Source: Metaphire vulgaris
Taxonomy: Eukaryota; Annelida; Clitellata; Crassiclitellata; Megascolecidae
Reading direction: 5' to 3'
Length of the DNA: 64,000 nt
NCBI GenBank assembly: GCA_018105865.1
Contig: CM030834.1
Span: forward strand, 15,316,719 to 15,380,718
In this document: positions 1 to 12,055 of the stretch, piece by piece
Position numbering within the stretch: the stretch's first letter is position 1
Layout: the number at the start of each line of letters is the position of its first letter
Program-made: the position numbers and the translations under genes
Notes under the pieces: generated by a model
What the model was told of the DNA's origin: nothing
The model's input: only the letters and a program-made list of their open reading frames with translations
The model's database searches: none

Positions 1-244
1 AACAGGACGGATCAGTAACTCTGTCAATGACTGGCGACCACATTCAGGCTTTCCTTGGCACAACTGAATCAAAAGTTTTCACATAATATCTTCTGAACAT
101 GAAATTCAGCGATAAAAACACCAAAAATATGTTATACCCTTGATTCAGTTGACTGAAACCAGAAGCTCGCTTTAAACGAAACATTTCAAAAACCAAATTT
201 CCAACACAGTCTGATGAAATCATATAAATGAAAATAAAGCTCAC

Positions 245-3200
245 CATAAGGAATGCATGAAATCTCGGTTTTGTTCTATCACATGAAATCACAATTTCCT
301 TTGTCTTCTCAAAATAATTTACAAAATTTGGGTAACATTTAGCAAGATCATCCACCTGCAACAAAAAACTTTGAGACTTGTAAAAAAAATAGAAACACAA
401 GATGGACCACAAAATTTTGCTATAGGATTCTTCTTTGGGCCACAGAGAAGGAATGTAATACCTGAGTCATTAAAACCATCATGGCTGTTATGTGTTGGAA
501 ATGCTTGGGATTATTTACACATAAACCAGATTACTCCAGAGTATCTTCAGGAATATTTTGCACCGACAACATCACAAAGGTTGCAATTGTCCTTGCGCTC
601 TGATGATCAAAGTCTTATAAGATACTTCACTGTAAAACATCACTCGGTTCCAGGTCATTTGCAATGTCAGGACCACAGATATGGAACGATCTACTGATGT
701 CAGTTAAATCATCCCGTTTTCTGTTGTCCTTCAAGAAAAGCCTAGAGACACATCTGTTCCAAAAATCATATTCATTTCATATTCATATGCCTTAGATCAG
801 GGGTCTCAAACACGTGGCCCGCAGGTCGCATGCTGCCTGCAAGGGCATTTTGTCCAGCCCACGAAGCATATTGGGAGCTAAAACCCATTCTCTCTGAAGT
901 GCACCTCGTTAGAGAAGACGGCCGTAACATAACGCTAATCAAATTACGTTAATCAACTTCTCTTTCTCTCCCTCTCCCTCCCCTGTCTCTTGCCCTTTAG
1001 TTACGGTCAATTGACTGCCTGAGAAACTGCCAACACCCAACCACACTGGCGTAGGGTGATGGTATGGACAGATTTCCTCCATTTATTCGTTCCCATTGGC
1101 GAACAAGCGGTGTAGATTGCATGGGTGCAAACACATTTGATTCATTTCAGGCTTGGCGAAGGTGACAAATGTGAGGCGACTTAAAAAGGTATATAAAATG
1201 GGAGGAAATCTGTTCTGGGCTTTTCATTGGTGAGAGACAAGGTCAACGAGAAAATGTGGGCCGAGATAACTGTGGTTGACTGTATTCATTCATTGTACTG
1301 CAAAAATGCAGTACACTTAGATGCACAGCTTTCACTGAATTGAAACAAACATGTCGACAACAAACAGAGAACTTTAGACATCATATGACAGAAAATCACA
1401 TAAAGGAAATGAAATTGCTTACATGATGAAGAAAAACATCTCCAACAAGAAATCCATCCCGCCAAGTCGTTATAATTTCATTCAATTCACTGCGAATTCT
1501 GTGATGCAGTTCATAGATGGGTGGAATCCCTCCGAATATTACTTTACAGTCTTGTTGGTTCAGGATTGGACCACCTGGTTGATCAACTTTTTCAATAGCT
1601 TCTTTAAAAACCTAACAGACAAAGCTGATAATTGAACTAAAACTATTATATAATGGCTTGCCTATGGATGCACTGGACTTCAATGATGTAACCAGGTATT
1701 TACTGTATATTTCTCATAGTTTGTAGATAGCAGCTGTTTCAAATTTTTCTGCACATGAGGACTATTTAAATATTTAACAAATGTATTTAAATAAAATGTG
1801 CATTCCAGGAAAAAGTCAATTTAATACAAAAAAGTTCTCAAGTGTGTTTCTAATATTATGGTTTGAGTTATAACCTTCAGAATTGTATGCAGTATTCCAA
1901 CATAATTTGATTCTGTCTGGAAGAGTTCGATTATTGTTTGCTGACGGGGAGTCAATCTAGCACCGTCTTTAGATTGATGACTAGTGAATGCTCTTTGGGG
2001 AGAATGATTCTGAGCCTCAGAAAGAGTGATATCTAATTGCAAATCAAAAAAGCTAATTAAAATTCTGTGCAGCATTAATCAACTTCTTTGGAATGTAGAA
2101 TAAATAAATAGAAAATAGCCTTATGACCTTTTCGATCAGTGAAATTGAAAATTGGTGAACAAATTAGATCCAGAAGTTTTTCAATGATTCTTATTGAACT
2201 GGCACATAATATATGAAAAATCTCAAGTTAAAGCTGAAAATGAGTAATTGAATAAAGATGACGTTATCCCAAACATTATAATCATAAGCATGCATAGCAT
2301 AACCCTGGTAAGCAAAGAAAACTAATTTAAAATCATTTCACATGAATTTTATTACAAAATTTCAAATTGATCAGGTGTCAAATAACATAAAAGAATTCTG
2401 CACTCAAGCATGAATAAAACACTGCACAGAACACAAACTCACCAGCAAGAATTGTTACATTATCACTACTCGTGTTGATGACAGTCGAATTCAGTGACCT
2501 ACGAACAGCATCCAAAGATGTTCTTTTGAAGTTCACACCCTCACCCCCTTCATTTGCCAACTGCGCAATATTTTCCTTCACTCGCTTGCGCTTGTTGGAG
2601 TTCGATCCAGATAAAGTGGTCGGCGTTCTAGAACTGCTCTCAACTGTCGATGTCCCTTTCAAAAAGTCTAACGCATACATTGTAACGTCAGCACAGGCCT
2701 CCATCTGAATGCTTGCCCACAGCCACTGTTCAAGAGAAGACAGAAATTCAAATATCAAATGTAACAAATCAACCAGTGAACTTTTTTACTTTGAAGCTGG
2801 ATGACGTCAAATTTAGAGAGAAATACAGCTGTCATCAAACAACTGGCCAGCCAGAAATTCAAAAAGCATATTATTGACAACAACCTGCTCCATTCATTCA
2901 TATAGATATTCTAGAAATAAAGCATAAAAACAAATAATCAGTTAAATCATTTTAATCACAAATCAGAAAAGAGATCCCAGCCCCTATTTACCTCAGACTT
3001 TACTACGTGGATTCGTCCATGAAGATCAAATGGCACACACTTTATTTCCTGCTCATTGACAACCAGATGGGTACACGTTGGTGATCCCGCCTGAGCAACG
3101 GTACCACCTGAACAAAAAATGCAGGTCATAAGTTGATTTTAAAATAATATATATTTAGCAAAACTTCCTGAAAACTCTTCATTGTTATTCTTAATATAAA

Positions 3201-6200
3201 AAAACTGCAAAAGGCAATCAAACTGTATACAAATTTGACTGAAAGTAAATAGAATGATAAAAGGTCCACTCTTGCAGACAGAAAGATCAACAGCATCAAT
3301 TAAAATTCATAAATGATGACAATGTTCACCTTCAATCTGAACCCAGGTTTAATTAAAATCTTCCATAAAGTTCAGCGAAACACAGATATAAACAATAGAA
3401 ATTTATAACTCAAGAATACTGCCATGATAATCAACTGCATATACCGGTCATATAGATCGCCAAAAATAACTTATTTCTATAACAATCTGTGATGACAACC
3501 CTCTGCCATTCAACTGCAGTACCACAGACGATCTTCGTTTAACAAAAAAGACATTCAAGTATCTATGCAAAATGCAAGCAAAGCATAATATAACAAGCTT
3601 CATGAGTATCAACTAACCATTGCTAACAGCAATCTCCTCCATGTCCAGTTCCTCTTCTTTGGAGAAGCCATAGAAGCCAAGGATACAAAATGACAATGGA
3701 CTAAGCTTTAACTCCATCTAATATTAGCCAACAAAAGAATTACTAAATCAGTAAAAGTAGAAACAAAGCAAAAGAAAATAACCTGATCAAAAGTAAAATG
3801 CTTTGAATTACTGGCACACTTACAGATGAAGGCAGTCAAGTAACTACATCATGTTCCTAACATTCAATCAAAACTCCACATCAAAATTCACCTACCTATC
3901 TATCCTTACTGGCACATCGAGACAGTCTCTGCTTATACATAGTAGCAAGCAATTATGGCAAAAGCAGTCGGAAATTATTTTAAAATTAAAATGACTTCTG
4001 AAAATATCACTCTTACAAGATCCTCATCAGTTGCATGAACTTTTATATCGTCTCGTGACTCCCAGCATTTAAGAACCCACTCCTCCGACATGATTTGTAT
4101 CCCCAGACTGACAGCGGCCTACACTCAAACAACCGCATCTTTATAATGGTTGATCACAATATAGAAAACCTTAATTTATCAGCATTGAATGATAAAATTA
4201 CTAATTTCAGAAACAAACAACATTACTGATGCTTACTGGATTTGCAACTGTAGCACAGTATGGATAAAGTTTAATAGATTAATAACACATCTTGTATAAA
4301 TATGCTTAACAGTTATGATAGCTTTATCAAAATTAGCAAACAGTAATAAATAACATCCTACCTAACTAATATTTTTAATTTTAATCAGCTTATTCTCTAT
4401 ACTGTATTTCTTTATGTTGCTAATTCAAGCTGAAGCAAGGCAACATAAGTAAAATAATTACCAGTATTCCTCAGTATCACATAAATGAATATGAATTTGA
4501 AAACAACAAATAATTAAAAACAAGAAGCAAGTGGATAATGACAGTTGAGAAATTCTGAAGTCCCCAAAAATTCTTCTATTTCAAAACTATTAAAACATAA
4601 AACATGTCTTAACATTTCAAAATAAGAATGAAAAGAAATAGGCCAACAAATGTTTGCAAACCCTTCACTTTCACAATTATTTAAATTGAGAACCATTTTT
4701 ACAAAATATCAAATTCAAATAATTTGGCTTGAACACAATTCATTACTTGAAAAACAGAATATTGAACACTGACAATTACTTGTAATTACAATTACCCTAA
4801 TCAGAATAATATGCAATGTTATGCATATATATATACAATACATGCACACATATAATATAATACGTGAAAGTACAGTACACACTACTCTGACTACAATACT
4901 CAAAGATCTGACAAACACAAATATGCATGCAACTAGAAATATGCTCGCTTCGCTCGCTCGCAGTGCAGGATAATACTAATCCAATACCTATACCTAATAC
5001 CCAATCATTGAATTCATGCTGAACAACATTTCAATGATCGCCACCTAGCCAAGCTCTGCGCCACGTAATAATTAGGCCTATGTACGTTAAAATCACGCAA
5101 CTGTGGCCATTTGTGACGCTGTACACGTATTTTTTGTGTACGTTAAAATGTACTTTAAAATTGCGCAACTACCTCAGGCTGCGCACAATTGTTACCAATA
5201 GCAACGTCGTCGCACGCCCAGCCCTCTGACGCTGCAATGACTCGACTAAACCGTGTTAAACTACGATTCTACAAACAATTGTTACCAATAGCAACGCCGT
5301 CTTGAACATCGCCCACCAACGATCGCGACGTAAGACTAAACCGTCTACCAATAGTCAACGCTCGCCCACCAACGCATCGCGACGTAAGGACTAAACGATC
5401 TAAACCGTCTACCAATAGTCAACCAATCAGAACACTTGAAGGTAACAGACAGACATACAGATAAGGATCTTAATATTATAGATAACATTATTATTATTGC
5501 TGTTGCTGTTATTATTGAGACAACTTCTATAGTACTTTGGACAAGGCAAATGCTAAAGTCAGCAATAATGCATTGACATAAAGGGTTGAATGAATAAGAG
5601 CCACTAATAGTGTTGCACTCACACGATACTTTTCACCGCCTGTTCGCATGGCAACCAAATGCGTGACCTTTGCACTGACATCTCTACGAATCCCACCGCC
5701 CATATGATGCACAAGATCAGCCATTAATGACTAAAATCAAAAAAAAGATACTGCATAAATATTCTAAAACTGTAATGTTTCTTTAATAAAATGCAGTCAA
5801 GATAGAAAAACTACAGCAGCCCAAAACAAATAAAACCATCATAGTGAACTAGCTAAGCTTGCATTGGTGTACTTACTTCTGATCTACTGGCATTCATTCA
5901 TCAGCAAAACAAGTCAATAAAAAATGATTCCAGCTTTCGCAACTGTTCCATATTATACTAAACATTCTTTACTACTGGACGCTAAACTACTCATAGGTCA
6001 TTACTATGTGTCAACTAAACATGGTTTCATTGTTACAATGAAGAAATATAAGTGTCTAATCAGTTATTAACACCACCTGTAAATATATTTAATTTTAAAT
6101 GGATCTAGATAAGTACAGGATTATTAATTCAAATGCTTCTAGATGAAAATTATACACACATATTTTTCTTTTTCTTTAAAGCCACTGAAACACAAAACGA

Positions 6201-8039
6201 GTTTATCCATTGAAGCACAGTAGAGAGGACGTTGTCGATAAGGAATAACCTAAATAACAGATGAAAGACAGCATAAAAAAATAAAGTGAATTAAATTTTA
6301 AAATAAACTGCATGAGCTCAAGCACAAAGTACTGTACTGCAAATAAAGGAATGAAGGCACAAAAAATAAATAAAATCCAAAAAAGTATGCTACATTACAT
6401 TCTGAAACCATTGTTCAAGTACAGCCAATCTAATCCACAAACAGGCATCACCAAACTAAACCAATAATGTGCACTTGTTTTACTCAGAATTGTCCTTAAA
6501 GTTGTTGGTGTATATGATAATACAGTAATATTGAAATTAAATTTGTTAGATTACCTGTCTGTGTAACTCAACAATTCATATAATATGTACACTAAAAAAG
6601 TAAATGAGTGTGGCTAAGTCCATTGTGGGCCACAGCTCCTGCTTATTAGCATGGCAACTCATCTCTGCCTACAAAGCAATTCTGCCCCCAACATTTGGCA
6701 TTCAATTAGTAGCTTAGTGAGTGGAAGCATTGCAGCTCAGGTAAGGGCTTCTCGGTTGGTGATAAAAGTCACACCATCAAATTTCCATGATGGAGTGGAG
6801 ACATTTTGTGATGAAGGCCTCTAGCTTGCGAAGGTCTACAGAAAGTAGCATCCAAGTTTCTGCAACTTAAAGCAGCACTGACATCATGAGGACCTTGTAC
6901 AGATGAATCTTGAGTCCGAGAGATATACGTTGGTCCCTCCAGATGTTGTTGAGGGAGAACATGGCTAACGAGGCTGGGAAAATGCATCGTTTGAGGTCCT
7001 CATTACAGTGTAATGTAATGTAATGTAAGTACAGTGCCCATTTGACAAGTGGGTACTGCCAAGATATATGACTCTCTGTTGGTTCTAATTAATGTTAATG
7101 AATAGCTATGGCTGTATCATTAAACGCACTGCAGATACCTGACCTAAGGGTGAGCATTGTATTTGTAAAAATCAGTTATATTTTTTTCATCTGAATAAGT
7201 TAAACTGGTATGTGCATTATACTCCTGTGCACATTATAATTGAAATATTATGGCATATGAAAATATATTGAAAATCCTTTAACAACTAGAAAACCCTATT
7301 ACCTCTCGTTCTTCAGCACTTCTCAGAATCACAGGAGGAGCAACAATACGACAACCTTCTTTGTAAAGTTGGTGAAATATACTTCCCTCAAAATTTTCCA
7401 CAACAAAAACGGTATTCACGTCGGTCTTCTTCATGTATTCAAATCCCGTGTTTGAGTAAATAATAGGTACAGAAAATGACTGTAAAACAACAATTCAAGA
7501 ACTAGTGAAAAAAATTAAAATTATGCCAGTAAACCAATTGCTGATCACTATTAATTAAAACCTTTCTCTAACAAAGCAGTTGCTTAACTTTCAACATGCA
7601 GATTTTAAGCACACCCCAAATCGAACATATTTAGCAATCAGCCATCCAAAACAGCTTCTGCAATTATATCTAATCACAAACCAGAACCAGTAATCAAATT
7701 CTATACAGTGTCTCATAAACGCCACAGACAAACAATCTAAATCAAAAGCAAAGAATTATGAAACTGCATTCAGTGCCCTCGTGGTTCGCTAGTACAGGGG
7801 CTTGGTTAAGAGGTATCAAGCCTGTAAGCACATCAATAGTGGTGTGATTTCATGCTCCTATAAATGGCCTTAATAAACAAATAGTTTAAATAGTAACCAA
7901 CAATGAGAGTCTTATCATGCCTGCTAGTGCTAAAAACCTCATAGGTCATAATATCTACACGCCTTGCTTACCTTCAAGGCATTTTCTAATGGTCGACAGT
8001 TTGCTAGCTTCTGTCCCACGACAATGAATTGAAGATCAT
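245..8039 (-). CDS. ECT2: ECT2-like Rho guanine-nucleotide exchange factor, partial (11 internal coding exons)
   Basis: ECT2 (Drosophila Pebble) activates RhoA at the equatorial cortex during cytokinesis. In coding order I place exons at 7972-8039, 7303-7479, 6160-6249, 5623-5730, 4017-4118, 3618-3717, 2992-3107, 2443-2725, 1875-2032, 1423-1611 and 245-355. All have GT donors, AG acceptors and matching phases, and give about 500 aa. Order of parts: the family's N-terminal BRCT-like segment, BRCT1 (LVHHMGGGIRRDVSAKVTHL), BRCT2 (CTHLVV, then WLWASIQM), a basic nuclear-localisation stretch (NKRKRVKEN), then the DH domain (LFQTESNYVGIL; CYPNFVNYFEK; KPRFHAFLM). The first exon seen starts with two bases completing a codon, so the initiator exon lies upstream (above 8039) and was not found. 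The rest of DH, the PH domain and the tail lie beyond base 1. The ECT2 assignment is firm; exact exon edges are inferred. Confidence 0.93.
560..790 (+). repeat. Non-LTR retrotransposon 3' remnant (L2/CR1-like)
   Basis: A plus-strand frame reads SRSFAMSGPQIWNDL..SVKSSRFLLSFKKSLETHLF, the usual C-terminal end of CR1/L2-type reverse transcriptases (A-P-x-x-WN-x-LP ... FK-x-x-LK-T-x-LF). It lies in the ECT2 intron between 355 and 1423 and is a short decayed fragment. Confidence 0.7.
798..870. mobile_element. Orphan hAT-type terminus
   Basis: CAGGGGTCTCAAACACGTGG looks like a hAT terminal inverted repeat followed by the GGCCCGC-type subterminal sequence seen in many hATs. No matching right end was found, so this is a truncated or diverged copy. 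Confidence 0.45.
2992..6249 (-). other. ECT2: ECT2 BRCT-coding exons
   Basis: The five exons 6160-6249, 5623-5730, 4017-4118, 3618-3717 and 2992-3107 encode the tandem BRCT module. Visible anchors are RPLYC..MDKLVLCFSGF, HHMGG, KVTHLVA, EKYR, then AAVSLGIQIMSEEWVLKCWE. In this family the module is known to bind the centralspindlin component RACGAP1 and to restrain the GEF domain. The order of anchors follows human ECT2 without obvious gaps. Confidence 0.88.
4933..5482 (-). mobile_element. Putative non-autonomous Helitron (550 bp)
   Basis: Read on the minus strand the segment begins TCTATAATATTAAG with host A before it, and ends in CTAG with host T after it, as expected for Helitron insertion between A and T. 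A GC-rich stretch of GCGAGC direct repeats lies about 6 bases inside the 3' end, where Helitrons normally carry a hairpin, but I see no clean stem. The interior contains diverged tandem units built on ACCAATAG(C/T)AAC. No coding capacity. It lies in an ECT2 intron. Confidence 0.5.
6605..7010 (-). repeat. LINE fragment, same family as 34640-35290
   Basis: Minus-strand fragments read YISRTQDSSVQGPHDVSAAL and KMSPLHHGNLMV, matching the segment after the reverse-transcriptase domain in the copy near 35.0 kb. Both copies share the words TTGGTCCCTCCAGATG and TGAGGGAGAACATG. Decayed, in an ECT2 intron. Confidence 0.65.
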
Positions 8040-8606
8040 CTAAAGTCAAGTCAATATACAAATATCAACATAAAAATACCTAGCTTCAAAAAAAGAATGG
8101 ATCACTGAATAAGATGATACAATTCTTCACAAAAATTAGTAAAGTATAACACATGAACAAGTAGCAAGCTCAAAATCATGCTTCTTCAAGTATGACTTCT
8201 TCACTAAGCAAAATACCAATTGATTGGTCCACAATGCTTCAGAAAATTAAAGTTATTTTAAAAGGAAGTATATACAACACATAACATTAGCTTGTGGCAA
8301 TAAATTCACAATTTCACATTACACAGTATTATTGTGAACAATAATACCACAAATCAATAAAGTATAAAACAATATTACAAAACTGAGTCCTGTTTCATGA
8401 CAGCTATTTTCAATACCAAATTCAATAAATGGAATATGATCCAGCCTAAATGTTATATAGAGAGGAGATGCCTTGACATGGAATATCTTTATTTTGCAGC
8501 AAGTTAAAACAGCAAATAACAGTGACAGGCTAAACAGACACCATTTACGCAGAATGTGACATGATTGCTTTGAAGTATGTGAGAAAATGCCTGAGGGTCA
8601 CACTAT

Positions 8607-8720
8607 CACAGGGGTGGGCAAACCACACTCTCCCCTGCCAACAGTTTCAAGCAGCCCACAAGATCATTTAGAAATATGCATAAACACAGCAGAAAGTGAG
8701 ACAATTTGAAATTATTTTAG
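8607..8720. mobile_element. Orphan hAT-type terminus
   Basis: CAGGGGTGGGCAAACC is a typical hAT terminal motif. No inverted partner was found before the intact element that begins at 8966. Confidence 0.35.
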
Positions 8721-8974
8721 GAAAAGTTTATAATTATTTTTTTGAAACATTACGCGTTAAAATTCTTAGAAACTGTAATAAAATAATTAATATTTTAGCA
8801 AACTAAAAGCTGCCTATGATGATGATGCTGATGTATGTCAGCATCTTAATTGTAAACAATTTGGCTTTTTGTATATGCAGCCTGCCTAATGTAGAATATG
8901 ATTTCATGAGGGATTAAGCAATTATAAGATTAAATGCGTAACAGTGAACTCGTTCATGCTGAACACAGTGATGT

Positions 8975-9195
8975 TAACAAGGACCGACCCCCCAAGGACG
9001 AGGACAAGGACAAGGACCGACTCCCCAAGGACGAGGATAAGGACAAGGACCGAACCCCCAAGGACGAGGATAAGGACGAGGATAAGGATGAGGACCAACC
9101 CTCCAAGGACGAGGACGAGGACTTACCCCGCAAGCACAAGGACCACAAGGACTGACCCCCAAGGACAAGGATCAAGGACAAGGACCAACCTCTGT
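8975..9195 (+). repeat. 33-bp minisatellite (CCCCAAGGACGAGGACAAGG-type)
   Basis: At least three imperfect 33-bp units, themselves made of 6-bp AAGGAC/GAGGAC steps. The open frames it produces (Lys-Asp-Glu-Asp runs on one strand, Leu-Ser runs on the other) are artefacts of the repeat, not genes. Confidence 0.9.
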
Positions 9196-9372
9196 CAGGC
9201 AAAAAAGTCGGATAGGAAAAAACCAAACACAATTTTAATTCGAATCACAAAATTAGAAAAGCAATTTTTTTTTTAAAAACATAATGTAGTCAACAGCAAT
9301 GCTGCAGTTCAAATGCGTCTTTGACTTTAGCCACCTAGCTATGTTACTGCACTTAAGAAATTGTTAAGTTTA

Positions 9373-9411
9373 ATAATAATGATGATGATGATGATGATGA
9401 TGACGATGATG

Positions 9412-9475
<64 letters not shown>

Positions 9476-9485
9476 TAATAATAAA
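9373..9485. repeat. (ATG)n/(AAT)n compound microsatellite
   Basis: A run of ATG units passes into a long run of AAT units, inside the hAT element 8966-9926. Confidence 0.95.
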
Positions 9486-10338
9486 TGAAAAAGTGTTTCC
9501 AGCAGCTGATCAGTCATGCACACACGGTGAGGTCTAATTATGAGACCACTTTGCGAAAACACTAACTCAACTGGAGCCGACATCGCAGGGAAACAAAGAA
9601 TTCTGCTAAAGAATCAACTGGTATTATAAAGGAAACAATGACTAAACATTTAGAGTAACTCAACGCAAGTATGTAGCCAAAATATAAATCCACATACTAC
9701 TTTTACCTTGGAACATAATTATCAGTACAATTGAAAATGGTATACAAGTAATTTGGTCCTTATAAGGACTTTTCAAGGACTAAGTTACAAGGACCAGGAC
9801 AAGGACCGATCTGCAAGGACGAAGATAAGGACAAGGACTGAACCCTCAAGGACGAGGACAAGGACTTCAAATTGGTCCTTAAGGAGTCCTTAAGGACAAG
9901 GACCAGGACAAGGATTAACATCACTGGCTGAACATTAAAGTCATTACGTAAATTAAATGCCTTTACAATAAAGTAATAAATCGCAGAAAACACAAGTTAC
10001 TTTCTCACAATTTGATTGCATTCCGGATTTTAGGCCACAGGCTTCGAGATTGACAACAGAATTTTAGTATAAAGATTGATCTGATCTGGTCTGACCAGTG
10101 TTTTATTCAGGCCTGCTAGAGGAGATCCCCCAAACCCACAAAAATCCCCCAAAATCCCAGCACTGGCAAAGTTTTGCATTGAACTGTGTCTCTTCCCCTC
10201 CAGTCAAGTCAACTCTCCCATCAAGGCCTAGAGTCTGCATAAAACACTGGGTCTGACTTTTCCAGCTCAACCTAATTCTAATTCGGCTTGAGCTTAGTGA
10301 GCCATTGACTGAGACCCTCGACATAACGATAGACGTGC

Positions 10339-10563
10339 CGGTAGGGGTAAAGACGAGCGGCGTAACTGAAAGTAGTCCGTAAACACTGATAGAAATTCCG
10401 TTGAAAGGGTTAGGGGTAGGGTCAGGGTTATGGTTAGGATTAACTTTAACTCTAACTCTAACCCTAACCCTAAACACTAACCCTAAACCCTACCGAAACC
10501 CTAACCCTAACCCATACTGATACGCGTAGTGATACCTTACGCCGCTCGTCTTTACCCCTACCG
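10339..10563. mobile_element. Foldback element with telomere-like arms (225 bp)
   Basis: A perfect 27-bp inverted repeat (10339-10365 and 10537-10563; core GGTAAAGACGAGCGGCGTAA) encloses a G-rich TTAGGG-like arm at about 10403-10438 and a C-rich CCCTAA-like arm at about 10450-10512, so the whole unit folds back on itself. The telomere-like units are degenerate and change strand in the middle, which argues against a telomere fusion. No clear target-site duplication. Confidence 0.75.
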
Positions 10564-11109
10564 AAGTGCCATAGGAGTTGACAGAGCTCCTATCATTGAC
10601 TAATCGATTGACTGCTAAATTGATTAAAGTCTAGCGCCGAATAAATTAATTATATATTATAACGAATGATTTTTAACATCTCCCACGTCCTACCCGCAGC
10701 CAATGCAACCTTCCTCGTAGTGTCATAAGTTGAATCAGTGTCTGCCATCTCCGGTAACCCGACGATCCTGACAAGTCACCTGTCCACTGAACAGGTGTTG
10801 GGGTCGACGATCGTCAATTATCTGTACCAATACGCAAGATAAATCGTCTTGAGCACGCTAAACAATAAACTCCCAATGGACTGGTTAGAAATTCACTTCG
10901 TATAACGCAACACAGCTTTTGAAAGTACGATATAAGTAGCAAATTAACTCAGAATTCAATACTCAAAAATTGCGCCTGCTTAAATGTAACGAAGATCATC
11001 ATTGGTCAATGGCCATGAAGCAAGTAAGCAGACTAGCAGAGCTCTGTTTGTGGCCTGCGGTAAATCGATCGATGACAAAATTAATTGACAATTAACCCGG
11101 TGGGGCTTG

Positions 11110-11111
11110 GA

Positions 11112-11159
<48 letters not shown>
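11110..11159. repeat. (AAT)n microsatellite
   Basis: About sixteen AAT units in the ECT2-IAP spacer. Confidence 0.95.
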
Positions 11160-11160
<1 letters not shown>

Positions 11161-11513
11161 TGATTTTAAGTGGTTTAGGAGGCTAAGTAAGCATGTGTGA
11201 AAATCACTGATTAAAAATAAACCACGCAAGGAAAAATTTAGGTGTGACGTGAAAGGTTAGCCAGTTCAGTTGGTTGAGGTGCGAGGTGACTGAAGTAGCA
11301 AGTAATATGCCAAATAAATATAATTACTAAAATATTCTATAGGTGCATAGTTATGTATGTTATATGATTAAGTGCACAACGTGCTGAGTATATAATATAT
11401 ATTATTCCTCCAAGATTTAGATAATACCTCCATGGTATTTGCATACATTTTCCCGCAGTCTTGCCACAAGTAAATAAACTTATTTTCGGATTTTCCCTCT
11501 ACGACTCCAATAC

Positions 11514-11514
11514 A

Positions 11515-11552
<38 letters not shown>
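11514..11552. repeat. (CA)n microsatellite
   Basis: A CA dinucleotide run with minor interruptions. The Val-Cys and Thr-His frames across it are artefacts. Confidence 0.95.
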
Positions 11553-11555
<3 letters not shown>

Positions 11556-11556
<1 letters not shown>

Positions 11557-12055
11557 ACACACATTGGCCACGTGATACACGGAGGGCCACGTGATACACG
11601 GTCCACACGGAGTCACGGACATCGATATATATCGATGGTCACGGACCTATGCTAGCCGCCTGTTATATTAATTAGTGCGTGTATGAGAACGTTTTTGGAC
11701 TTTTCAAACAAGACATTAATCGATGATTCTAAATAAATTCGGACAGGAAACTTGAAAAAGACTACATGCTGTATTGTGTAAGAATCCCTTCATTTTTTCG
11801 AGATTCCAAGCCCCAGTTATATTAAATTCGCGCTGCATGTTAGTTTCATTATCGCTTTATGGCTAAACCTAGGCTTTGTGTGCTTTCAATCGTCTTAGAA
11901 AATTATATGGTAAACATTTTTGACAATCAAATCCGAGGAAAATGCAAGGAATAAAGAATCTTCTGGCTGAGTTATTTAGACCACTGGATTTGCCCCGTCT
12001 AGACGACTCGCTGAAGCTGCACTTGGGATGACGCTCCAACATTAAGACATCTATT
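11556..12055. other. No gene or named repeat seen
   Basis: AT-rich spacer with no convincing exon on either strand. Near 11575-11640 there are short repeats of CACGTGATACACGG and a small ATCGATATATATCGAT palindrome. Confidence 0.5.

Larger units (their letters stand above)
245..2032 (-). other. ECT2: ECT2 RhoGEF (DH) domain exons, N-terminal half
   Basis: Exons 1875-2032, 1423-1611 and 245-355 encode the first part of the Dbl-homology domain, including the conserved TESNYV segment of the first helix, GGPIL and FGGIPPIYELH, then FVNYFEKTKEIV and KPRFHAFL. The exon at 245-355 ends at a GTGAGC donor; the catalytic C-terminal helices lie outside the window. Confidence 0.88.
8966..9926. mobile_element. 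Non-autonomous hAT element with direct minisatellites at both ends (961 bp)
   Basis: Termini are CAGTGATGTTAA and its inverted complement, flanked by a perfect 8-bp duplication GCTGAACA (8958-8965 and 9927-9934). Just inside each end lies a minisatellite built on AAGGAC, about 8975-9195 and 9760-9920, both in the same orientation although the termini are inverted. Between them is an (ATG/AAT)n microsatellite. No transposase is seen, so mobilisation would need an enzyme made elsewhere. Confidence 0.85.

Noticed and set aside
1423..1635. Plus-strand 70-codon frame
   Set aside because: It is the antisense shadow of the ECT2 exon at 1423-1611.
8934..9276. Long Lys-Asp-Glu and Arg-Thr frames, and the opposite Ser-Leu frames
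   Set aside because: They are read-throughs of the 33-bp AAGGAC minisatellite in a hAT element, open on several frames at once.
9353..9583. Leu/Ser-repeat protein
   Set aside because: It is the translation of an (AAT)n/(ATG)n microsatellite.
10400..10512. Interstitial telomere or chromosome fusion point
   Set aside because: The TTAGGG-like units are degenerate, switch strand in the middle and are enclosed by a 27-bp inverted repeat, so a foldback element explains them better.
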